Positions 12,801 through 26,455 of a stretch of DNA of 64,000 nucleotides are shown in pieces (the first letter of the stretch is position 1; each line of letters starts with the position of its first letter). Location: assembly GCA_038373885.1 (NCBI GenBank), contig JAWZYV010012388.1, positions 124,001 to 188,000 of the forward strand, written 5' to 3'. This DNA is from Cheiracanthium punctorium (lineage: Eukaryota; Arthropoda; Arachnida; Araneae; Cheiracanthiidae). The translations under genes and the position numbers were made by a program. The notes beneath the pieces are model-generated. The model did no database searches and was not told the DNA's origin. It worked only from the letters and a program-made list of their open reading frames with translations.

Positions 12801-15800
12801 GTTCATCCTTTTAAATTTTTAAACTTTAAAATTTCAAAAAGTATATTTTTAATTTTGTTTTAAATTATATGTTATTCTTCTATTTATTGTTAACAATATG
12901 TGAAAGTTTCATTCTGGGATTACCATGGGTTTTCAAGTAATAAATTTAAGAAAATTGCGATCATCTCGATTTAATAACACCAAAAGAAAATTTTTGTATT
13001 TTAAAATAAAATTACACTTTAAACTTAATATAAGAATTTTGAGTATATTACAAACAAACAAAGAACAAATAATGTTAATAATGTTTTTCAACTTTTTCAT
13101 TGGGGGTACACACAAGGCAATGCCTCTCTCGCCCCCCCCCCCCCCCAATCAAAAAATAGAAATTTACTAAAACAATTATTTGTTTTTAAAATTTCAAGAG
13201 CAGTTGAGTCCAAATTTGTTTTTGCTGGGGGTTTTATTGGGGGATGCTTTCAAAGTAGGAAAGGGGCTGTGCCTCCCCCCTTATAAATAGGAATTTTCAG
13301 AATTTGTCTATCAAAATTCCATTTTTCTTTTTTATTAATAATTTAAAAAATCATTATGTTTCATAAAATGCTTCCACTATCCAATGGGTTATAACTATTC
13401 CTTTAATTGTGAATTTTTAAATAATAGCATTTTCAGGTTAAAAAAAAATAGAAATAATAATTACAGTAAGATGTTATTTATATGTTGCATGCATATTCTT
13501 AACTATTAAGTAAATATTTCATGTGTTACCTTTAATTGATGTGCATTTTTTAAAAATTGAATTGTAAATTTGAATGTAGTAAGGAAAACTTACAACTTGC
13601 AGACTATGCACAAAGTAAAATAAAAAAGAAAGTAAACCATTGTGTGATTTTTTTCCTCAAATTTATTGAATGCAAATAGCATTTTTTTATCATATAATTT
13701 ATGGGTAATAAAATGATGGGGATAGATTATGTGGCTGGAGAAAGTTTACTTTAATTTCATCTGTATGTGGATAAACATCCAGGACACATGAGCAAAACAC
13801 CAAAAATTTGCAAAGGTTAAGTTCATTCTTTAATTTCATCATGATCTTATTGCAATCCGTATCCTTTTAAGATCAATCCTCTCTGTTGAAATTCTTCATA
13901 GCCAAGTTTTAAAAGAGCCTTGATCTTTTTATAAATGTGTAGGGTTTCAAATTATGAGATCTCGGGGTCATTTCATGTCAAATAAACAAACCCACAACTT
14001 GACTAAAAATAAATTTGGACTCAACTGCTCTTGAATTTTTAAAATGTTAAAAAATTTTAACATTTATAAAAAGGTCAAGGCTCTTTTAAGACTTGGCTAT
14101 GAAGAATTTCAACAGAGTTTGAGAGGATTGATCTTAAAAGGATATGGATTGCAATAAGATCATGATGAAATTAAAGAATGAACTTATATTTACGGCAATT
14201 TGTATTGCTTCCAAAGATGTATACAAAGTGTTTTTTTTTTTTTTTTTTTTAAACAACTTCTGGTTAGCACTATCCATTTCTTGTTTTGAGAGGTTATAAA
14301 GTTTCCCTCTTGGAAAACAATATATAAAAAGAGAGGTGGAAAAATGTTTTATGGAAAAAAATGTCATATGATTTATTTCTTTTAGTATAATATCAAGCAA
14401 TCTTTTAATTTAAAGATAACCTTTGCAAATTTTTGGTGTTTCGCTCATGTGCTCTGGATGTTTATCCACATACAGATGAAATTAAATTAAACTTTCTCCA
14501 TCCACATAATCTATCCCCATCATTTTATTACCCATAAATTACATGATAAAAAAATGCTATTTGCATCCAATAAATTTGAGGGAAAAATCACACAATGGTT
14601 TACTTTCTTTTTTATGTTACTTTGTGCATAGTCTGCAAGTTGTAAGTTTTCCTTACTACATTCAAATTTACAATTCAATTTTTAAAAAATGCACATCAAT
14701 TAAAGGTAACACATGAAATATTTACTTAATAGCTAAGAATATGCATGCAACATATAAATAACATCTTACTGTAATTATTATTTCTATTTTTTTTTAACCT
14801 GAAAATGCTATTATTTAAAAATTTACAATTAAAGGAATAGTTGTAACACATTGGAATAGTGGAAGCATTTTATGAAACAATGATTTTTTTAAATTATTAA
14901 TAAAAAAGATAAATGGAATTTTGTTAGACAAATTCTGAAAATTCCTATTTATAAGGGGGGAGGAACACCCCCTTTCCTACTTTGAAAGCACCCCCAATAA
15001 AACCCCCAGCAAAAACAAATTTGGACTCAACTGCTCTTGAAATTTTAAAAACAAATAATTGATTTAGTAAAATTGTATTTTCTAAAATTCTATTTTTTTT
15101 TATGTGGGTGGGGGGAAGAGAGAGAGACATTGCCTTGTGTGTACCCCCAACGAAAGTGTTGAAAAACATTATCAACATTTTTTGTTCTCTCTCAAAATTC
15201 TTATATTAAGTTAAAAGTGTAATTTTATTTTAAAATACAAAAATTTTCTTTTGGTGTTACTAAATCAAGATGACAGCAATTTTCTTAAATTTATTACTTG
15301 AAAACCCATGGTAATCCCAGAATGAAACTTTCAGATATTGTTAACAATAAATAGAAGAATAACATATAATTTTTTTAAAAAAATTAAAAATATACTTTTT
15401 GAAATTTTAAAGTTTAAAAATTTAAAATGATGAACTTTAAATTAAAATTTTTAAAAATTTAATCATGTTACATATGATAAGAAAGGGCAACCTGTCTACT
15501 TTCTACAGACATTTAAATGGAGTTTCTATGATAATTAGGAGAGAAATTGGAGCCAACTGTATAGTGCAAGAATTTCTAAAATTTCATTAGTTTCACAAAC
15601 TTTAAAATTAAATATTTCAAAAACTAATAGTGATATGGACTAGAAGTTTCACGTTTATTTTTTCTCTATAAATACTAATATCATACCAAATTTCATAGAA
15701 TTCTGAGGGGGTCAGGTTGAAAATCCCAATTTTTTCGTTGATTTGATATGGAATGACCCCTTTATAAGGGCGCGCTTCTCTTCTCCTAAGGTTGTAAGTC

Positions 15801-18800
15801 TTTTTATTTTCCTGTTGGACTCTGAAGATTTGTTTCTTAGCACGCTTTCGTAGTTCTTCTCATTCGGATTCGAATTGAAGTTTGAACTCAGTCGCTACAA
15901 GTTCTTTTACATGATCATTACCCTTATTCTTCATTTTGGTACTGAAGAGTAATTCAAAAGGAGTAGCATCAATACTTTGTTGGTACGTTGAGTTAATTGT
16001 GTTCTGAACCTCATTCGTGTGTTTGTACTACTCGGTCAGATGCTCCAAAAACAATTTCGCTAATGCTGGTATTTTGACTTGATTGATACGCTCGACTTGT
16101 CCGTTCACTCTTGGGAGGCTGGTAGTAATTAGATGGCGGGTTATATTCTCTTTAGTACAGTATTCTGAAAATTCACTCGAAGTAAACGCTGTTCCTCTAT
16201 CGGATATTATCTGTGACGGATTTCTGAAAATGGCCTTCTGAGTCTCTAACTTCGCTATCACTTCAGCGGAGGTCGTAGATTTTGCTGGATGAATCCAGAC
16301 GAACTTAGTGAATGCATCGATTACGGCGAGTATATAGTTGTAATTTTTACGAGTGCTTTCCAAAGGACCTAAATGATCTATATGGTATGTGTGTAAAGGG
16401 ATGTCAGCTTTGAATTACGGGTGCAAAAAGCCTTCTTTTTTGCCTGTTTTACGATTCACAAGTATACAATGAACGCAATTGGCTATAATATTTTCTACTT
16501 TCTGACGAAGTTTCGGAATGAAAAAGAAATCTTCAATGTGTTTTTCGGTATATTTTATTCCTGTGTGTCTTTTCTAATGAGCATTTTTCATAATTTCAGT
16601 TTACATGCTTTCCGGTACAACTATCAGTTCTTTGCCGTCCACAAATTTGTATAGTATGCCATTTCGATCAGAATAATTCTCATGAATGGTGGTTTTTAAT
16701 AATTCCATAATTGTCTTGATTTCGATATCATTTTCTTGGGAGAGTCTTAATTTAGGTAAAGCATTTGCGACAGAAACACACAAAAAGCTTACAGGGGCTC
16801 TACTTAGGGCATCAACATGCGGCATTTTGAGACCTGCACGATGCTCTATAACATAATTGAATTCTTGTAACAATAAAGCCCAACGTGCAACACGCGTCGC
16901 TAGATCTCGTTTTTCCATTGTCTTCTGAAAAGCTGAACAGTCGGTTACTATTTTGGATGGAATTCCCAAAAGGTAAACACAAAACTTTTTAAGCGCTTCG
17001 ATAACTGCAAAGACTTCCAATTCGTAACTCGAATATTTCTTTTCAGCGTCTGATGTTTTCTTGCTCATGAAGTATGTGGGGTGAAAATTACTATCACCAG
17101 CGGGTTTCTGCATCAATATTGCTCCATAACCCTCCAAACTAGCATCAGTGTACAATTCTGTTTCATAACTTGGGTTATAGGTCGCAAGAATCGGTTTTTC
17201 AGCTAGTAGAGATTTCAGATGAGTAAAAGAATGTCGCTCATCATCACCAAATTTGAATTTATTATCCTTTTTAAGGAGCTCGCTTAATGGTCTCGCAATA
17301 ATTGAATAATTTTGTATGAATTTTCGAAAGTATCCAGTTAATCCAAGGAATCGTTGGGCATCTTTAGTACATCGGGGTTCAGGGTAACGTAAAACAGCTT
17401 TTGTCTTATTCGATGACAGATACAGGATACTGTTGACAATTCTATATCCTAGGAATTAGATTTCACTTTTTAGAAATTAGCATTTTTTTAGATTAAATTC
17501 TAGACAATAATCAGCGGCAGTTTGTAACACTAGTGCCAATTTGTCAATACCTTTGGCTTCATCGTGGGAAGGAATTATGAGGTCGTCCATGTAGATTACA
17601 ATGATACCATCTTTTATCAACTTGCGAAAAACAGTATAAATGTATTTCTGGAATACACTTGGCGTGTTGATCAAGCCAAAAGGACATTTGAGGAATTCGT
17701 ACTGACCTTCGTGTGTAACAAATGATGTGAATTTGCACAGTTTCCTCTACATCCACATGAAAGAAACCGTTTTTGCGATCAAGAGTAGTGAATACACGGG
17801 CAGAATGAAGCTGGTCTATGACGTCATCAATTACTGGAAGAGGAAAATGCTCGCGGACAGTCTTTTTATTTAGTCGCCTGTAGTCAATACAAAGACGATG
17901 TGAATGGTCTTTCTTTTTTACCAATACGATTGGGGAAGAATAATTAGAGGAACTAGGGCGAATAATTCCTGCATCAAGCCATTCCATTATTTGGTTTTCA
18001 ACAATCTTCTTTTCAGCTTGGGGTAATCGGTGGGGTGTGGAACAAATAGGGACATCATCAGTTGGGAGGATTTTCATTTGTACATCAGTAGATTTGGTCT
18101 TAAGTAGAACATAATTCGAAACTGTCTAACAGTCTCTTTAAAACAACTGGGAACACTAGGATCAACATCTATTTCATTTTCAATACTGGCAACATTAATA
18201 GGCAAAACTGACACAATGTTTATTTCTTCGACTTTAGGTGATCTACTTTTAATGGTAACAATATTTTCGGTTATTATTGTTTCACCTTCTAACAGAACAT
18301 TTAAACCTAAAATGGCTTCATGAGTCATCACGTCGTTGTCAACTACATAAATATCAGCAGTACATCGAAAGTTATCGATTTCTATATCGTCTTTAAAAAA
18401 AACCTAGGGGTTTCACCCCACATTGACCAAAACTGCTCAATGTAGAGTTCATGGGTTCGAGTTTGGCAATGTGAAACTTTACAAAAAGGGATTTACACAA
18501 CAAAGTAGCTTGGCTTCCGGTATCAATTAATGCAGATACATTCATAGCATTTGTTTTAATTAGCTTGCTCAATTTGGAATTGACCTTAATATTTACAGTC
18601 GCTACTTCTGATTTGGGACTTACTCGAGTACATTCAAAACTTTTATGGCCAAACTCCTTACATTTGAAACATTTTGTTATCTTTTCTTTATGAACACAAT
18701 ATTTAGAAATATGATCATTTTCCCCACAATTAAAACAAGTGTTATTTCGTCTGTTATCTCGAGAATTTTCGTTACTAACTGTTACTGCATCTCGCTTAAT

Positions 18801-21800
18801 GGGTTTGCCAACATTTTAAATTCATACTTATTCTTAAACTCATATTTTGATTATATTTCGAATTTGGTTTCGACTCTCATACCCTCTCCTCTTCGTCACA
18901 TAACTGTTAAAAAAATTTCAATTTGTTCTTAAAATCAGCCAAAGTGTTAGATCCATATAAGAAAGATTTTTTAAATGCTGATCCAGGTATACCATCAATA
19001 ATGTATTTTATTAGCGATACATCATCAATGTTACCATTTTTTGCAATTTTTTTCATATTGAGATAGAATTCTTCAAGTGCCTTGTTGCTCTTCATTTTCT
19101 GTTTTGATAGCAATTCGTGCAGCTCAGCAGAATTGTAACTAGATTTAAATTCATAGAGTAGAGCATTCTTAAATTTTTGCCAAGAATTTAATTTAGATTC
19201 GCTAAGAACGAAAAGTTTTGCTTTTCCTGTCATCAGTCATTTAGTGAAAATTAATTTCCGAAATTCATTCAAATTGGAAAACAGCAGCAGCATCTTCAAA
19301 ACATTCAATCCAGCTGCTTATGTTCTCATGATTATGACCATCAAAAGGAGCAACAATTAATATCATCAACAGTAATGTTAATATTACAATTACGATGAAA
19401 TATATCAGCACTATTCTGAACAATGCTTACATTGTCAACATTCTGGAAGGGAAGCCGTCTTGAATAAGAACCAGAATTGTTTCTTTCTATTGGTTTATTT
19501 TTTGTTTCGTCAACACATTTATTATGCTTGTCACTTTTGCAACTCTCATTATCACTGCGTACACTTTTGTTAAATTGGCTAACATCAGCAGTATTGGTTT
19601 CTAAGTCACTGTCATTTTCTTCATCAAGAATTATATTATCTCTAAATAATTGTAAGTCATTCAAATAAGAAACAATTCTCGTTACTAAATCATTTTGCTC
19701 ACCAGAGGAATCAATATTCAAAGTGTTTGCAATTGTGATCAATTCATGAATTTTAAATTCTTGCTTTACTTGTTCTATTTTATTTGTCAACTCGACACTA
19801 TCTTCTGCACAGCCAAAACTGGCAAACGCGCATAATCTCTTCTGATTACTTCTATCACCGACTTCATCAAATATGATTCTATGCAAAACTTAATTTTAAG
19901 CATTTTCTCTGTTTTGAGAAAACTGTCCATTCCAGAAATTTCTTGTAACTTCATGTTTACAATAAAAGAAAATCACACTTACTTCATAGAGTGGTAATCC
20001 AAAAATAGTAATGAAAGGTACCAGCACTCCGATGTAAAAATAGCGAAGTAATCAAAAGTCAGAGTACTCCAAAACAAAAAGTAATATGTCGTTGCAAGTG
20101 GGAAACATTCCGTTAGCACGAGAAGAAAAATCGAAAGTCAGAGAACAAATCTCTCAGCAAACGCTTGTCTTGAAAACAGGCTAGTTAAATCGTCCAAAGT
20201 GAAGTCATCTACAGAGTCCAGCAACAGAACGGGAATGTTCTTCAGTTAGTATTGCATGAGTAGAATTCATCAAAACAGATTTTCACGTCAGAAAAAAAAA
20301 AAGGTTACTTTATCGGCTAAATTTCATCCATAAGAATGTGGCTCTGAAGAACAAGTAATTCTCATCGGCTGATTATTAACGGTTATCATCGTTGGCTGTA
20401 GAGCAATTTTAAAGTTTGCATCATCAAAAGTTCTGAGAAAAATATCGAAGAGAATATTTCATCAGTTCGTCAACAGTTCAGGCAGTTTTTCATTCTTAAC
20501 TTCTGACACCATTTGTGGAAAGTGATACTCCAGCATAGTACAATTAACATTTATTGAAAGTCTAGGTTAACATAATACAAATTAGACAACTTATTTACAG
20601 GTTAGAAGAGGAAGATTTTTAAAAAACGAGTTCTTTGGAACATCTATCATCACACACATCAAATTTTTGTCTCAATCGTACGTCTCAATATCTCGCTCTG
20701 GAGTGAAAAACCAAATGGGGATTTCTCTAGCCTCGTTGTCATGGAAATCGATGACGCTTGCAAGTGGCAGCATCTCTTGGGAAATCTGACATCTTGTGCG
20801 CTAAGACAAATTATGCTCGGTATATGACTGGCAGGATAGAATGGCACACACACACACATATATGTAGGCTACACTTTTAAAAGTAATTAAATGTGGTAAA
20901 GTGTATGGCTATGTAAAATTCTAACATAATAGAAGCAGTGGAAAATAGATATGATTTTAAAATTTACATATAATTTTTTTATTAAAATCAGTTAACCTAA
21001 ATCTAAATATTTGGATAGCAAAAAATTGTCAAATAATCGAACAGATGAATTTGACCTATAATCCAACTCACTGCATATATTATTCAAAAAGAAATAAAAA
21101 ATCATATTTCATTTATAAAAGAAGATTACATAACTTAAATGTTATAAAATATTTATCAAGCATACCTGAAATAAATGCATCCACGTAACGCCTGTTATTC
21201 ATAGGCTCACTTTGAACAGGATAAAATACTGTATTTGGCTCATAACCATCAGAATCATTGACAGCTAAAAATTGTGTCAAACCAGAATGGAGACAAAGGG
21301 TCAAGGGAATACACCCTCTCAAGCCATCTCGTTCCTGCAACAAGGAGAACCAATATGCGATATTAGTACCTAGCTTGACATCTAAATGGCTTGGTTTTTA
21401 AAACAATGTACATGAAAAATGGAGAGCTTTATGTTATTTTAAAACATTTTAACAAATTTAAAAAATTTTTCAGCAATAAAGAGTACAGATTATCCATTCT
21501 ATATCCAATCAAAGAAAAGATTTGATCAAATTTCGCACAAAAATAGAAAAATTTGAAATAATACACCCAAAGATTTGAAAGACAATACTGCCTCATCAAG
21601 ACTTGCCCAAACCACTCCCCACACCATTAACTTTAATAATATAAATAAAAATAGCCAATTTTAAAAATAAAAATCATACTCTAAAATGAAAAATAATCAA
21701 AGACGACACAGCGGTGAATGACACGACGCATGCACATATCAGCACAAGTTGATGGGTGTTACTTAAACGAAGAAAAGAAGAAACAAGGAGAGCTGCAATC

Positions 21801-24800
21801 AATCGAAAATCTGAAGACTGTTATTTACATGACTGAAAGTGCTCATGATACGGATTAAGGTATTCTATTATACATTAATTATGATTAAATGATCCATATT
21901 TTCATCTAATTTATAGTTGTAAAATAATATTTTTAAACATTAAAGCCTTTAGACTAGATATAAAGTTACTAAACTTGCCAAAATTTGTGAAATTGACTCT
22001 TTATTTATTAATTAACTAGCTGCCTCTGGCGACCAGTTGGTTCGCCATCTTAATAAATCTTGTTCGGAGAGACTCCTGTTCTTCACCGGCATCCTTGGCA
22101 CTCAAATCTCTCAGATTCTGAATGGAATTTAAAATTAAGATGGTTACAAACATGGATGGCCCTACGGTAAGTGTCGTCCCTGCTAATGTAAAAAAGACGC
22201 CCCCTTTTATGCTACTTAGTTTTTGAGTTCGAAATGACGCCCCTTCGAAGCCGGTGCCCAGATGTGTTGCTTACTGTGTCGGGCCGCCCCTGATTACAAA
22301 AATAAGATGGTTAAAAATGATAAAAACCTGCAAAAAGGAACAAATTATTTTCGTCTTATATTAATTCTGAAGAGCTTCTGGATGTATTGGCCTTTATCAA
22401 AAATGGAAAGGGAAAAAAAAAACTCAGAAAATCTGAAACATTTTCAGATTTTAAATACGCACTAAAGCGCTATGTATTAAAAGCGTATTATAATCCACGG
22501 GTCTTCCCTATTTTCTTTCCTTATTCCATTAAGTTGGAAAGTATATCTTTATTCATGAGTGTGATTAAACACAACTAAAATTGATATTTCTATCCTTTTT
22601 CTGGATGTAATACATCAGAAATAGATGGGAAAAGCTGTGCAGAAAAATGCACAATTCGAACTGAAATAAAGTTTAAAAACTCATTCAGGTGTATTCATAA
22701 TTCAAGTAGCAAAAGCAGACGATAAATAGCGCTTGGCGCTAGAATCACATCTCCTCAAAATCATATATGAACCATTTTATTTGTTGCCAAATTAAAAAGT
22801 TGCACGTTTTAGTCTCGGAAAATTTTCAAATCCTTTTTAGCTTTTGAGTATAAAAAATTTCATTCCTGCTCTGATTTCACATGCATACGATGTTTTAATT
22901 AAAAAATAACCTTACAAATAATGTAAACAAAAAAAAATCGTTATTCTTTTATTTTTACTTTAAGAATCTGAATCATTTAATAAACTCGCCAAACATGGCA
23001 ACCTAGATAGCTAACCTCTCCCTCTTTCTACTGCAGGGTTACAATTGCGAAATGGCGAGAACAAAAATGATCATTTTGCGACACGTTTTTTATTGATATC
23101 TCCTAAAATAATTCGAATTTCGAAAAAATCGCTTCGAGGTGTGTCGAGACCCGTCTTAGAGAATTTTCGTACAAAATTTGGTAGGTCTACGATCAACCAT
23201 TTCGGAGCTACGCGAGATACAGACAGACAGACAAACGGACAGTTTACATCTTGTTTTATTTATATAGATGCCTTAGCATTTAGACTACATTATAAATTTG
23301 CCTAAGAATTTTTAACAAAATGTTACAATTTAAAATAATGTTTTATTTAATATGTATCAACATCTTATTTAAAAAGGCAAAAACTCATTTACTATTATTT
23401 TGTTTCTTGCATTTCTAGACAATAGTTTATACTTATATTTAATAATTTAAAATATTTTAAAACGGAATAAGTTCATAGTTAAAATAATAGAAAGCTAAGT
23501 CTCTTTCATTAAGATTCTGTAATTATATCTATACTAGCTGCTACCCGCGACTTCGTCTGCGTCGGCTTTAGAATTAGGTCCCGTGAGAAATGTAGCATGT
23601 GTGAACAACAAATATTGTTGCGACAAAAGAAACTGCATTTAAATATTATTTGCTTTTTACTTGTTTCAAATGAAGTATGATGCATGGTAGTATACTTCAT
23701 TTAAAATAAGAGAATATGCAGAGTTACTAAATTTAGATATTTTTCAGGCATTTGGCGAATAGAGACAGTTATGACAGTATTTGCGAACTGTTTTGTAAAA
23801 GAAATGTTTATGCTATATGCATGAATTTTAGTCTATGTTAATCAGAGCAGCTTTCTATTAGTGAAAAATTTTTAGAATCGGTTCTGTAGTTACAGATGCC
23901 CAGAGAGCGTAATGTATTAGAATTATTTTGAGTGTTCCTGTAAAGGAACTATTTATGTTACATGCATGAATTTTAGCCTATAATACTCAAGAATAGTTTA
24001 GCTTACTATCAGTAAAAAAAGTTTAGGAATCAGTTCAGTACTTACAGAGATGCACATAGGGCGTAATATAATTCATATTAGCATCCCTGTAAAAGAACTA
24101 TCTGTGATATATGCATTAAAGCTAGCCTATAATACTTAGGATGCCACCAGTGTCTAAGAAGTTCTGCTCTCAAAACTGCAAGGCGGGAGGTGCCAGGTTC
24201 AAACCCCGATCGCGCCTGTCGACCTAGCCGCTCCCAGTTTTCCGTGATTTTCTAAAAAACCTCGCATAAATACGGGCTAGGATCCCTTAGAAAGTCCCCC
24301 ACAGATGAATTCGCCATATAGGCCTAGGACCCTAGTGCAGTCAATCGGTCTTAATACAAAAACAAACAATAATACTCAGGAATAATGTAACTTTCAATCA
24401 ATGAAAAAAGTTTTAGAATCTGTTTAGTAGGTACAAAATTTCCATAGAGCGCAATGCATTAGAATTATTTTGAGTGTCTTTGTAAAAGAATTATTTATGC
24501 TACATGCTTGAAAGGCTGCCTGTATGTTAATCCAGGGCATAAGCTATTTTCATTACAAATTTTTCTAAATCCGTTCAACCGTTTTTGTGTGGTACTTACG
24601 TATTATCCCGGCGGTAATTCCCACCAAACTGTTTTTTCGTTAAATGAGTTGCCAAACTGTTGCCAATCGTATTCAAAACCATTAATAATTTCATGTGCCT
24701 GCCATTTATTTCAGCAAAAAATCGCTTGTCTTGGCGGACCGCCGGAGTAATGCGTAAGTACCTTTTCTTTACTTATGCTTTTTAATTTGGCGTAAAATCA

Positions 24801-26391
24801 ACATAATTTCCATGTTTTTTAAATGCATGTGATTTTGCAAATAGAATTTCTGCTTTATTTTAAAAGCATAAATCATTTTGTGCGGACGTTAAAACGGCTT
24901 TTAATTAATAGTGAGAAAATTCGTTAAAATTTCAAAATTCTGAGCCTCAGGTGCACTTTACCAAAGTTATGGGATCAGTCATGCTCAAATTTTCAAAGCT
25001 CTGCTTTCTGTAGATTTGTCTGGAGAACATTCATTTTTATTATTACCCATAGATAGATTTGGCATAAAACTGGCTTAATTCCATGGTATTTAATGTTTTT
25101 CAGATGCACGCGCTTCTTTGTTGAAGTAATAGCATTCAAGCATGTTAGCTCAAAACATGAATCATTTGATACGGGCGAAACTCGCCAAGCATGGCAATAT
25201 AAAAACGGTTTTTAATTAATAATTAAAAAAGTAATTAAAAATCTAAAATTCTATATAGCCTATAGCCATCTCCTGGCTCCCATCTATATCTAAACCAAAA
25301 TGCATCCTAATCGATTCAGCGTTTTAGGCGTGAAAGCGTCATAATCAAAAAAAAAACAAACAAACAAATTCACTTTCGCATTTATAATATTAGTTAGGAT
25401 TACAAGGATAATTTCATATAAAATCTCACATTTTCTAAAAAGTAGTAACCCAATCCTGAGAATTTAACAAACTGATTTAAGTACATACATTCACACAGAC
25501 TTAAAGTATGAAATTTAAAAGAATTTCCAGTCAAACTTGGACATTCAAAGTTGAAAAAAGTTCAAAATATCCACAAATTTGAATTACATATATTCTCTCT
25601 TGAGATAAGAGATAAATAAAAAAGATTTCAAGGTACCAAGAAAAAATTCTGAATGATCTAGAATTTTGAATTGAACAAGCTCGAATTATGCAAGTTTCAG
25701 TGTATATATAACTGTTTTAAAAATATGGACATGCAAATTTAGCGAATATTGTCACTGCCTTATTCATGTTGCATCTGTTGTTTTAATCAGTATCCAATTT
25801 TTGTTAGGAAATTTAGTACATATTTTGGAATAAAGTTATATGTTTCACATAAAACATATCAAACAGAATTGTAAAGAAATTGTTATACTAAATTTCCTAA
25901 TAGGCTACAAAAAATTTGGAAGCTGATTAAATTTAATAAATGATCTCAAAGTTCTGACTCACTAAATATGAAGAAAATGGGGACACCTTAGAACATACAA
26001 AGATGAAATTAAAACAGTGGCCAATGAATGTGTGAATTTAAAATATATCTGAAAATAAATAAATCTCAAGTCTGTAACTTGAATAGGGGTTTATTAAAAA
26101 AAAAAAGAAGAAGAAGTGTTGTATTCCGAGATAAAATTCCAGCCGTTTGTTCAAATTTAGCATGAAAAACATGTTAGTGGATTTGTTCATTTGATGCTTT
26201 AGTGAATTTTGACAAGGTTCAACACATGGGTTTCTATGTTAAATATTTATTTTAAAAATCCTTTATTTAACAAATAAATAAATAAATATTTCTATTTATT
26301 TCCTTTTACATATGATACAGGATTCTTTTAAACAGTTTCTGTTCAGAACTGTTCAAAATTCTGTGTGACTTTCTCGCCTATGTATAGACTC

Positions 26392-26455
<64 letters not shown>

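Larger units (their letters stand above)
11781..20850 (-). mobile_element. Gypsy-family LTR retrotransposon, decayed
   Basis: Two LTRs (11781-12124 and 20514-20850) flank an internal region reading on the minus strand in the order gag, protease, reverse transcriptase, RNase H, integrase, which is the Ty3/Gypsy order. It sits in FBXO3 intron 6, in the same orientation as the gene. The target lies in an ACACAC/ATATAT microsatellite, so the target duplication cannot be read. The frame is broken in several places and a 3.28-kb fold-back splits the integrase tail. The LTRs have diverged visibly, so it is not recent. No envelope gene was seen. Confidence 0.92.
23533..25394. mobile_element. ACTAGCTG repeat, copy 2
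   Basis: Homologous to 4509-6428 from ACTAGCTGCTACCCGCGACT on, including the internal repeats, the nested SINE and a GGTACTTACG-type MITE near 24592-24767. Its 3' end, TCGCATTTATAATATTAGT after an ACAAACAAACAAA stretch, resembles tails of some arthropod LINEs; that class assignment is tentative. Confidence 0.6.

Noticed and set aside
13939..14059. Centre of the fold-back as an assembly junction
   Set aside because: The spacer holds distinct sequence including its own terminal copy and the arms differ by an insertion, so a simple assembly mirror is unlikely.
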